Below, in pieces: positions 47,385 to 58,930 of a stretch of 64,000 nucleotides of DNA. Made by a program: the position numbers and the translations under genes. The stretch is from Climacium dendroides (lineage: Eukaryota; Streptophyta; Bryopsida; Hypnales; Climaciaceae): NCBI GenBank assembly GCA_950106755.1, contig OX467082.1, positions 11,284,001 through 11,348,000 on the forward strand. Reading direction: 5' to 3'. The notes beneath the pieces were generated by a model, which worked only from the letters and a program-made list of their open reading frames with translations, did not search any database and was not told where the DNA came from. The stretch's first letter is position 1, and every line of letters begins with the position of its first letter.

Positions 47385-48700
47385 ATGACTATATTGTCAC
47401 CAAAAGCACTCCAAAACTACCATTTCTAGTGCAAGTACCAAATTTTGAAAAAAAAAGTCATTTTTGGTCACATATAAATGTAGGATCTTCACTTGTAGTA
47501 TGCTTTTTACGGACCTTTTACAATCCGCAACTTCAAATAGCAATGGAAGGCAATAAAAACACAAATAGATTTATTAACAACAACAAGAGTTCAAACCACC
47601 CAACCATAGAGAGAGATCAATCTCCAAAAGAGAAGAGACCATCTCCTCACCCCTGAGTTTTTTCTTATAATGGAGACTATCAATAAAGACTATCAGCCTT
47701 TAAGATAGACTAAGACTACTTTTCTATCTTTATTTTCTATCTTTGGTTCTGTCTAGAATCATCCACTAAGATAAAAGTCCTAGTTACCTTCTCCAATTAT
47801 ATCCTATCAAATCATATCTTATCCAATCATCTCTTTGCCAAATCTTCCTCTTCTACTTGGAGTTATCTAAATCTAAGTTCCAACACAATTGTGTTTATCT
47901 AGTGCACTAGTCATCCAAGTGGAGTTGTCTAATTCCATTGCATACATACATCATTTGCAGATATCTATCTCCATACACTTCAATACCTTTGTCATCCAAT
48001 TGGAGTTGTCTAACTCCAATGCATAAATCTGCCGTTTGAAAACATCTATCTCCCAACAATCTCTACTTATCCATTAGTACACATTTCATCATGAATTAGT
48101 TCATGATCATCCATCAAGGCATCAATGCATTCATCTAAAAGGTCATGATTGACACAATCATCCATTCTTTCATTTGTCAATGCATTTATCTATCCAAGAT
48201 TGTGACAATGGTCCTGACAATGCTAGTTTGAGAAGATGTGGAAAAAATTTCAAAAGTTTATACCGTGTAGATTGCAAAATACAAGTTTTCAAATTCACAT
48301 AAATTCTTTCTTGGCCCTTGCAAAAAAAAATGAGCAGCTACATTTTACAAGGTCACATTGTTATGAAAAAATATCCAAAGTGGTGGTGTTGCTTTTTATT
48401 AAGGCACATGGACAATTTCCATTGATAAGGTGGTGCTTCTTTAGATTCATTCTTCAAGGCAAGTTGGTCACATGCTTGAAATTTTCGCATCATTTAGCAT
48501 GAAATTTTCGCATCATTTAGAATTGTACAATATGTAGGAAAAAAACAATAAGTAGAAAGATGTAGCAAATGATTCAAAATATTAAATTGTTCATAAGTTA
48601 TTTATAAAATTGAAAAATACCAATTCCAATGGTTGTAATGTTGTAATAAACAATCTCCACCCAATCTTCTTATTTTTTTTCCAAGAACATTGAAAATTGA
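47385..48700 (+). repeat. dispersed repeat copy, split by an insertion
   Basis: Matches 29180-29560 on both sides of the 47505-48219 insertion: for example TGCAAGTACCAAATTTTGAA before it and ACAAGGTCACATTGTTATGA after it. Noncoding; class unknown. Confidence 0.6.
47505..48219. mobile_element. 715-bp insertion with 5-bp duplication ATGCT
   Basis: The insertion interrupts a repeat whose intact form is seen at about 29290 (GTAGTATGCTGATTTGAG). ATGCT is duplicated at 47500-47504 and 48220-48224. A 5-bp duplication is typical of LTR retrotransposons, so a solo LTR is possible. However, the ends (TTTTACGGACC ... GGTCCTGACA) are not a clean TG...CA and instead look weakly inverted. Class undecided. 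Confidence 0.6.
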
Positions 48701-50600
48701 GTTAAATAAAGGACTTCAAAGAATAGAAAATCCATAACTGCTTGTAAACTAAAATTCCTCATAACTTTGACTCATTGATCACTATGTACTCAAAAGATGC
48801 AAGTAGAAGTTTAGGTTGCAATTACCCCCCCTCCCTCTCTTTTGTAAAAATCAAAAGCTATTGATCACATAAACAAAATCCCTCCCCCCTCCCCCTTTCA
48901 ATGCCATTGATTTTGAAAAATAATTAATAAGAATATAGATATTATGGAATACAAATTTGGATGTAAGATAGATATGAAATATGAAATATGTATATTATGT
49001 GAAATATGAATGGAATACATTCAAGATACATATGTGATAGATATAGATACAACCATACATTGTCCCATATTATTTGTAGGTGAAGCATATAAGTGTGAGG
49101 TGGAGGTAGGTATGTCACAAGCACCCATGTCAATGGTTGAATGCCACTTGTACCCCTTTGAAAATGATTTGTATCCATTTCAATGTTTTTCTTTGAAATT
49201 CACATCCTCTCAAAATGTACCTAGAAGATGTTTGCATCTTTTGGGTAATAATAATATATTTGTTATTGTCACAAGATATATTTGCATCTTCTTAGCATTA
49301 ATAATATATTTGTTATATTCACAAGATATTATAATGGAATGATTTAAGGCTTTCCATGTATATATAAATCTAGAGAACTAATTTCAAATTTTGTCTTTGA
49401 AAAAAATTATTATTTTAAATCTACTTAGATTGCCCATTTACAAAGAAAGTAATATATTAGGCCATAACTTTTGACTCATATTTCCAAATGTCCTAAATTT
49501 CATTGCATATGAAAGATATTCCTTGTCCACATCTTTTATTGAAATTTGGGCCAAGAGCATGGAATCTCCAATTACACATATCTGTCCCAAATTGCTATGC
49601 TGCCAAATTTAGCAAGGTGGTTATCTAGGGGTTAAGGTTTTGATTATGTTTTCACTAGAAATGCTTTGAAATTGCCATTTCTAGTTTAAGTACCAAATTT
49701 TAGAAAAAAATTAGTTGATTGAGCATATGATACTTTAAAAATTAAACTATTAAATTTTTTTGACAACAAGAGACTTTTATTTCACCATTAGACACATTTT
49801 TTTTATATTTAGGCATTTGCAATATTAATTGATTTGGTTTTCAACTCCTAGTAGAATCATGAAACATGGGTTTCTTACAATGTTTAAGGAAAAGAAATCC
49901 TAAATCTTAAACCCTAAACCTTGTAGAATTCTTACTAAGAAAAATCAGCTTTCATTTTATTTATTTAATTTTTACCAACCCTAATTAAACATAGAATTAG
50001 ACATTTTTGCACTTGGGAGGGGCAACATTGCACTTGGCTCACATGCTAATGAAATTAAACAATTTCAAATGTATATGGGGGGGTAGAAATTATCAAAAAC
50101 ATCAATTACTCTTTGCAAGAAAAATTGTTTAGCAAATATTTGTCACAATGCACTACACTTTACAAATACTTTGTGAAAATCAAATATACTTTTTACTCCA
50201 CACTACTTTCAAGGCATGTTACTTTGTACTTCACATTCAAATACATCTATATGACTACAACTAGAAGGTCAAAGTGCACTACACAACATGATATTCCTCT
50301 AATACATATTCAAATCATTTTGCAAACGTTTGTCATCTAGATCCTCCATTTGCATTGCTATGTATTTGAGAAGATGCACATTTTTTCAAATACATGGCAA
50401 TGTAGATGATGCATCTTCTCGAATACATGGCAATGCAGATGGGCATTTTTTTAAATGACCATTGTTTCTTCTGTTTGCACACCGTGCATTGTAATATATG
50501 AATCTACTATGTGACCACTTCTTCCTTGACGAAAGACATCCATCCATGAATATATAGCAACTTCCTTCTCAATCAAAGTAAACCTTTTACCTAATGGTTC
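48701..50600. other. AT-rich intergenic DNA, no gene seen
   Basis: Contains another fragment of the dispersed repeat at about 49640-49720. Otherwise no recognisable feature. Confidence 0.4.
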
Positions 50601-53600
50601 TCAAGTAGATTCTATGCAATTTGTGTACCTCACTCTGTTACTACTTGTTTCTTGTTGTGCTCTAGGTCTCATAATAGGCCAATACCACATGACCTTCATC
50701 TTTGAGATCCACTTCTTGTGGTCAAATTCCAACATCTTTTCTACATAAAAAGGTATTTTTTCTTTAACTTCTCTCAGCTCTATAGTGAGAGCTATGTATT
50801 GGCCTACATCAATGTCATTTTGTAGATTGAATGGAGGAAAGAGATCTTTACTTGCATCTTGCACTACTTTTAGTACAACTACATTTTTTCTCCCTGTATT
50901 CCTCCTTCCAATCATTCTTCGTGATGCTTCTTGTAGAGGGTGATCTTTGTGAGGTCTAAAATATACCCCCTTCTCTAGATTTGGCATTGTTGTTATAATT
51001 AAATCAATGGCTACACTCCCTGTTTTGTTCCCATTTACATCAATTGCTGCGCTTGAAATTGCATCCGCTTTTTCTATGGTTGGAACAATACCACCATCCC
51101 ATTCTAGTTCAAGATATCACTTGGCCATAATGGTAAACCATAGAAGCTTTTTGTACTATATTGTAGAAAATCCTCCAAATAATCCTTGAAATTCTTTATT
51201 TTGTCTAAAACTTTTATATTCTTGATCGGGTTTAATTAAGCCTCTTACCACCAACTTCTTTTTATATACAATGAATTCATCCAATGCTTTCAATTCTCTC
51301 TAATTGGTTGCAAAGACCTCCACAAAGTTTGGTTTCTTTGCTACGCTCAGTAGTGAGTTCAAACACAGATGTCTTCTTGTTGAACTCCATTCATTTGACA
51401 AAAATGCTTTTATTGCACATGGACCAATTCATTTTTCATGTAAAATTTCATGTGATGTAGAAATATTATACTTGTCAATTGTTCCCCCCTCGTAGTAAAT
51501 GAGGTATGATAAATGCCTTCTAATTGCAAACAAGTTCAAACTTGTGAGCACTCACAAAAGCCTCTGTATATGATGTTCTTTTCTCCACTAGTTCCAACAT
51601 CTCTTCTAATGTATCTATGCCTTCTCCTCTTCAATATATTGAAAATTACACTAAATCTTTGATTAATGTCTTCATGCATTTGGCCTACTATTAAAAAATA
51701 AAAATGCATTTTTTTGAAGAAACCTAGTTCAACTAGTGCGGCACACATGCCAAACATGAAGATGTTCTTGTTCTTCTTCATGGTATTATCTACTTGAATC
51801 CTCAATTTTGGTGGCAATGATCCCTTCTTTTGCTTCACGTCGCATACTACGTTCATCAATGACGTTATAGTTTAACCCCTAAAGTCCCAAGGCCTTTTTT
51901 CTCTCAAAAAACACTCAAAACTGCCATTTCTATTGCAAGGTGCAAAACTTTTAAAATTTTCTTTTTTTTGCATATCTAATCGTAAGATCTTACACTAGAA
52001 TAGTATAAGAATGTGCAGTAGAAATTTCAAAAACTTTAACCACATAGATTGTAAGATATTTGTGATTAAAGTGAAGAAAACAAGTTTTTTTGTACATTCC
52101 TTAACAACATTTTTGGGCTTTGAATCTTCTTAATTAAATTTTTTGGCACTACAGAGTTTGAAATAAAAAAATTTTATGTTGAAAATTTGAGTTGAGAATT
52201 AGAGAAAAAAATTCAAAAAAACATGCTTGATTTTCATTCCTTAAAAAATTATTAAGTAAAAGTAGGTCCAAGATTGAATGAAACACTAAATCATTAATAG
52301 CTCTAAGATGGAATTAAAACATCATAATCCCAATGGCAAGATTGTTCTTGAAAACAAACTTAACCCTGTTTAACAATTTTTTTTGAAAAATTGTAAAAAC
52401 TGCATTAAAAAATGAATCCTACAAGTAATTTTTTCAAGAAGTTGCTTAGATTGCCCGAAAAACAAGATTGTTCATAACTTTCACATCACTTATCCAAATG
52501 GAATGAATCAAAACTTCACATGTACACAAAAATAAAATCTATAAGAAAAAAAATAAAACTTTTTTTTTCAAGTTTTTGTGGATTTTTTTTTGGCCCAACG
52601 AGCTGAAAATTGTGTTTAAAATGACATAACTTTTATTCCTGGGCACTAATTGAAATAAAAATTATATTCCCAGAAAGCTAATGTCATTTCTTATCTTCAA
52701 AAAAAGTTTCAAAAAATCTTGTCAAAAATTAAAGCCAAACAAGCCTGCCCAAAACTCCAAGTGTCCCCTACGGGGACACTTGGGACTTTAGGGGTTAATT
52801 GCTATCATGTTTGTCATGAGCATCTATCTACGCATTTGCATAGTGGTCAATCCTATATACAAATACACTACACCTATAAATCTTCACAAATTGAGATTTG
52901 ATGTTCTTCATAGTCTACCTCATCTTTGGTATTATAGTTGTATTCTAATTCATACCATCTACAATTAAACACATAAAAATCTAGAGTAATCATTGTAGAT
53001 CTCTTGAATAACCAATAATCTTGTCTTTCTTCCATTTGATATTGGATGTGCAGCATATACAATTCTTTTATCTTTACCTTTACTATTGCATTCATTGTAA
53101 ATTCTATTCTATACTTATACTTCCAACAATGATAGCACTTTGAGAATCTAAAGAATGGTGGGATTTGCACATGCAAAATTTTTGACCTATCCACTAGTTT
53201 CTTCAATTTTTCATTCACATACCAAAACACATCCAACTTGCTTGTATTCATAGGCAATAGAATCAGTGGTAATAATGTTGTCAAGTAAACAAAAGTTTGC
53301 CTTGAAAAATTATAGAGATTCTAGTTGTGATCAAGAATGATTTAAGAACAAAAAAACGTCATTGTAAACAAATTTTCAATTTTGAATGTCAAATCTTCTA
53401 CACTGTCGTGAAACTGCTTCTTGTTGGCCTATCATGTTGTAGTTCTATGAGGTTCAAGGGTTAAGGTGGGGATAAGAAATCACATGATACAAGATGGATA
53501 GAACTGATGGCATAGTACAAGATACCATTAGTAAAAATGACTTCTAAACTTTTAAACTCCCAATGACCAACTCAAAATCTCTAACTAGGTTTTAGCTTTA

Positions 53601-55860
53601 CCATAAGAACAAACAAATCTTGACCATGTAGACCATTTACTCTACTTTATCACCACAACATAGATAAGGCTTAACAATGGTTTAACCCAAGCTGTCTACA
53701 ACAATAAAGGTTTAGAATGAAAAACAAGCCACAAGCCACAAACAAGTGTTCCTTCAACTTCAACTCCAACTTCAACTCCAAATCTCCAACTTCAAATGCA
53801 AAGTTGAACTTTGAATGAGTGTCATCACTACTTCAGAACTCTAAATGAAATGAGTGATAACTTTTAAAAAAGTTATTACAATTTTTTGTTATCCAATCAA
53901 ATTTCAATTTTTTCTAATACTCTATCTATCATCTATAGCTGCTCAAAGTTTTGGCCTTTACAAATTAAGGCAACAAACCCTTCTTTACTCCAACTCTCAC
54001 AACTCACTCATATGAACTTCAAACTAAATGAATAATAAATTTATAGAAAACTAACATCATTTCCTACATTCTGTTAAAGTTTTATGTAAAAAAATACCTA
54101 TCCATCTTCTATGGTCATTCAAAATCTTTGTTCTTTCTCATAGAAGGTAACAAACCTTCCTCCATTCCAACTAGTACAACTTTTGAATGCCAATTTTAAA
54201 TCAAGCAAATGAGGGCTTTTTCAAAACACAACGTTATAATACTCAAATTTTTAAATTTTTATTTCAAAATTCATCATACACTACAAACAATGGGACTCCA
54301 AACATTTGAGTCCTTCCAACCAACAACAAGAGAGAAGATGAATAGTCTCTACCTTATCCCCCACCTCATTATCTACTCCAGCTACATAAGAAAGTGGAAA
54401 TTAGTCTCTAATTTGTTCATTAGGCTCACTTATAATTATTATTAACCATATTTGGTCCTACAACTATATTTTTATCTTTATCTTTAAAAGAAAATTACTT
54501 TGAAGTTCACTTACAAGACAAATAATTACCATCTTTTTCTTGTACAACTATAATCATATTATATAATTTTTATAAAGTACTTCAAGTATAGAAATAAAGT
54601 TTAACATCAAACAAATTCTTTTTAGAGGTAAAAAAAACTAGAGTTCCAAGATAACCTTTACTCCAGTTGCAAAAACTTGAGACTCAAGAAAAAAAAACTT
54701 CAATTCAACATTTTAAATCTAAAGTGGAAAACAAATAATAATACTTCAATTTGATGAAGCTTTTAAGTAAATCTCTCTTTTTATATATATGATTTGCACC
54801 TCAATGAGAAGGTGTCACCTTAAAGCTACTCAATATAATATAAAATATATACTTATATACTATATATGTACATACAACATAACATCATATTGTCTTTTTC
54901 TTTGTATTGATTAATGGGGCTGTTGACATCTAGCTTCATTTATAAAACGTCAAGGCTTTTCCTAGCTGATGACATTTTTGCACTTTTTCTCTTTTGACAC
55001 ATGTTTTCATGAACCGCTACTATTTTTTCATATATAGCATGTAATGTCTTGAGCTGCTTTAAATGCCTTTGAAAATAATCTAATGCCATAGCATAACACG
55101 CATTGCAAATGACTCTACCATCTAATTTTGTCACGTACTTCTCTTTTGTCAGCCCTTCTATGTGAAGTGTAGAAAGCATTAAGCATTTGCATTATCCACA
55201 TAGCTTGTGCTTTGTACTTCTGACCTTATGCCATGTACCATTGATCCAATACATATCTTGCATCTACATCATGCAAACAATTGTGTTTACATGCCCCTCT
55301 TTCCTTTATGCACAAAATACTTTCAAGAGTTATTTTCTCACTAGCCAAATTCCTCCTCTCTCTTGGATTTCTCACCCGCTCCCTCCAATTTGCCATTGAA
55401 TATTTCCTCCTTGGTATATCTAGAGGCATTCCTTTCATTCTCATTACATTGAGAGTACTGCCTTCAGAGCCTTGCGTCAAGGGAGAACTTTTTTCATGTG
55501 TACTTCTTTCACTATGACTTGATGGTGTCATATTAGAAGTGCTAGGGTTATCTTCTATGTCATGAAACTCTAGAGACAAGACAAAAGGAAAGGAATAATT
55601 TTCCTCGTCCATGAGAAGAATATTTGTTGTTCTCACTTGGAAAGAAGTGGCCAATAGACCAAAGCATGATGCCATTGTATAACCTTACCTATACAATCGC
55701 CTAGAAACTTCCCTACAACCTCACTAATCCATTTTGATTCATCTAGAGCATGTATAATATGAATTGCAATGTCAAAAGATCGTAACTTCATTTGGTGAAG
55801 TTCAAGACCACAAGTAAAGCTTGTATCCACTACACCAACTTCCAAAACATTGACCATCAT
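50601..55860 (-). pseudogene. DUF7869-like (transposon-associated) protein, broken
   Basis: Several minus-strand blocks fall in family order from high to low coordinates. An N-terminal block has CKHNCLHDVDARYVLDQW (within 55226-55675), then LDGRVICNACYAMALDYFQR (54940-55179). A middle block has HIQYQMEERQDYWLFK (within 52874-53284). A core block has LRIQVDNTMKKNKNIFMF ... FLIVGQMHEDINQRFS (51536-51859). The C-terminal block ends in a segment resembling GKVLE...WYWP (50601-50987). The QxDN...NKN and GHTHEDIDQxFS-type motifs are hallmarks of DUF7869 proteins, a widespread family of unproven, transposon-like function. It is broken by TAA within the 55226-55300 region and a frameshift to the next block, and a TTAA element sits just upstream of the core block. 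Some gaps may be introns. I identified the family from memory of its motifs. Confidence 0.6.
51876..52794. mobile_element. TTAA-flanked piggyBac-like element, copy 2
   Basis: Perfect TTAA on both sides (51872-51875 and 52795-52798) and inverted ends CCCCTAAAGTCCCAAG. This is the best-preserved of three copies in the window (919 bp). It has no coding capacity. It lies inside the DUF7869-like gene. Confidence 0.8.
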
Positions 55861-57132
55861 CCCTAAGAATTTGCACCATCCTATTGGTAGCCTATGTTAC
55901 TCCATCTATAGGTGGTCAATTTTCTTCTTGGAAAAGTCTTCCTTGTACAACATGCACCCGAGCATGCACCAACGTTTTTCCTATGCTCCTTCATTCTGTT
56001 GCAATTGCTATAGTACCTACAACATTGAAAACCACTAGACTTTTAAATGCTTTTGTTGCCATTTTCTTGCATTACTTGCATGATAGTTCTATACATTCTA
56101 CAAGACTTTAGAATTTCTTTGTCTTTGTGATCTACACACTGATAAGTTGTATTTCAATTGAAATTATAAATATTAAAATACTATCCTAGTCTCAATCTTT
56201 CAAGAAACTAGACAAAATAAAAAATCAGTATAAATCCAAATGCCCTAATGAAAAGCATTACAATAAATACACTTGGTGTTGTTTAGTTTTTACACCTTTC
56301 TTTTCCTTCAACTAGGTTCAACTAGAATACTAATTCTAGATAAACTTTTTGGAGAAATTTGAAGTTTTTTGAAATAGAAGTCAAATAGACCAATTGAAGG
56401 TAATTAGAAGTTAAAGTATAAGTGTGAAATCAATCAAATAGACATGTAGATATAGAAATGACTAATAGGTAGCCGGATAAGGGAGTTAGGTCGGTTAAAC
56501 AAATAGACATGGTGGTTAACTCCTAGTTGATTACAACCAAAAAGTATAAATTTAAGGCTAATAGATTGCTAGTTTTTTCTCTCTTGGCGTTTGCAGTGAT
56601 TACTTGCCTTGTCTAATGTACTTGTACATTCCTTCAATACAATTTGTCTATTCATCTTCATATCTTTGTAGCTAGTGATTGGTATTATATTGCGTATTTG
56701 AATGAGTAACCAGTGATTGGCATTGTCTTTGTTTGAAGCAGTTGCCAGTGATGGACATTGTCTTTTTCTTTTCTTGCATCTATCTGTGAACCACCATATT
56801 GGTTCACCTTTTAGAAAATCAAAAATATAAACAAATTACTTGAATTTGCAAGTCCGGAAGTCTTAGTACTAAAAATATGATAAGCAAGATATGGTAAAGT
56901 AACCAAATTAGACTAATGGTAAAATGATGACAAAATGAATAACAAAAATGCTAAAAAGAATGAAAACAAAACACTACAAATAGAAAATGAAACTAGAACC
57001 AAATTGCAACCAAAAAAATATCAAATATCAAAAATAAAAATAAAAATAAAATTAACAAAAGACTAGGAGTATAAAATGAAACTAGATGTAAATTGAAAAT
57101 ATAAAAATAATGAAAAAGAAAAAAACAAGTTA
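55861..57132. other. AT-rich intergenic DNA, no gene seen
   Basis: Frames at 55850-56111 overlap one another and have no recognised similarity. Around 56340-56820, phrases such as CAGTGATTGG and CAAATAGAC link this part to 60340-62650. Confidence 0.35.
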
Positions 57133-57136
57133 GTTA

Positions 57137-58926
57137 ACCCCTAAAGGACCAAGGCCTTATTTCTGCCAAAAAACACACTCAAAATTGTCATTTCAGTAGT
57201 AACTAGCGGTTGGCGCTTGCTATGCTACACATTCACCATTAGAATTTCATTAGAATTTTTATGTATTAGATAGAATACAGAGCAAGAATTTCAATAAATC
57301 TTCAGATAAAAATTACTAAAATTTTCATATAATTTTTTTTATAAGTAAACGTATACTAAAATAAATAATAGAAATTTAATGAATGATGGATGAAACACAT
57401 GCAATGATGAATACGGTAAAAGTTACATATACATTATAATGCATTAAAAATTTGACTCAATTGTTACAAACAATGGCAACCCAAATAGAAGAATTTAAGA
57501 GAAAAACTTGTAAATCTCAAAAGCTTCGTGAACAATTTAATTGTTGTGAAATCCAAAATCGGTTCAATCTAATAAATTTCTCAAGTCATTTGGTAGCAGC
57601 AAATAGAAAATTGAAATTAGAAGCTCAAAGCTCATAAAAGCACAAAATCATAGAAATGCAAAAGAAGTATCAAGCCAAGAAAGGCAATGGAATTGTTACC
57701 TTTATAATATCACCATATTGATCCTTTTTAATATCACCTCAATTGCAACGACTATATTATTTATATAATATCATCCTTTGTAAAAAGTGATATTACAAAG
57801 GTGATAGCAAACTGCTACTCTATTTCTGTAATATTACATTTTGTGAAAATATGATTTTTATATATGCATGATTAGAAATATTTTTACAAAATAATTAAAA
57901 TAATTATTTTAAAGACTTATTGAAATCATTATCATGCATTTTATTCAAATATATCAAAATTTTACTAATATGTGATGCAATGAATGCGTAGCATAGCAAG
58001 CACGAGCCCCTAGTATTAATGATAGCATTTGTGATATTATAGAGGGAGTTATGATTTTAGTAGTATGATAGTAAAGAGTAAAAAAATTTGAAAATTATTT
58101 TTTCTGCACATCCAACTGTAGGATCTTATACCTTAGTAGTATGAAAATGTGTGGAAAAAATTTCAAAAATTTTGACCACATAAATTAAAAGATATTTGCG
58201 TTCTAAATAAAAATAATAATTTTTTCTACACCTTGTGGAACTGGATTATTTGACTTCGAACTTTTTTAACTTAAATTTTTTTTCACTACAAAGTTTTGAG
58301 CTTTAAATCCTTATTGTGTGAAATCAAGTTGAGAGTCTAGGAAAAAAATTCAAAAAAAAACTTAATTTTCATGCTTAAAAAATTATTAAGTAGAGGTAGG
58401 TATGAGAAAGAAGGAAAATCTAAATTATTAATATCTTTAAGATGGAATTAAAATGCACTAATTCCAATGGTGGGATTGTTCTAGCAATCAAAAATAATCA
58501 TGTAAAAATTTTTCTTCAGAAAAATTGTAAAAATTTCATTTAGAAATGAATTCTATAAGTTATTTTTTCAAGAAGATGCTCTAACTGCCCAAAAATTAAG
58601 ATTGTCCATAACTTTCTCATAATAAGTCCAAATGGAATGAATCAAAGCTTCCCATGTAGACAAAAATAGAATCTATGAGTAAAAAAATTTAGAAAAAAAA
58701 TTCAAATGTCTGAAATTTTTGTTTGTTGCCCCTTCTCCCTTATTTTGAGCTTATTTGGGCATAACTTTTGTTCCTAGGCATCAATTGAAAAAAATTATAT
58801 TCCCATGAAGCTCATCAGTTTTTCTATCTTCAAAAAAAGTTTCAAAAAATCATGAAAAAATTTCAGCCTGTAGGTATTTGCCCAAAAACCAATTTGTCCC
58901 CCGAAGGGACAATGATCCTTTAGGGG
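57137..58926. mobile_element. TTAA-flanked piggyBac-like element, copy 3, with nested insertion
   Basis: TTAA at 57133-57136 and 58927-58930; the ends are CCCCTAAAGGACCAAGG and the complement-type CCTTTAGGGG. It aligns with copy 2 except for about 870 extra bases. That insert (roughly 57205-58060) has inverted motifs CTAGCGGTTGGCGCTTGCTATGC near its left edge and a matching GCATAGCAAGCACGAGCCCCTAG near 57990-58014. Confidence 0.72.
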
Positions 58927-58930
58927 TTAA

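Noticed and set aside
49895..49920. AACCCTAAACC-type strings suggesting telomere repeats.
   Set aside because: They are isolated occurrences in AT-rich DNA and do not form arrays.
50145..50160. CACTACACTTTAC as a possible left end of another CACTA element; also CACTAGACTTTT at 56032.
   Set aside because: No matching inverted end or 3-bp duplication could be paired with either.
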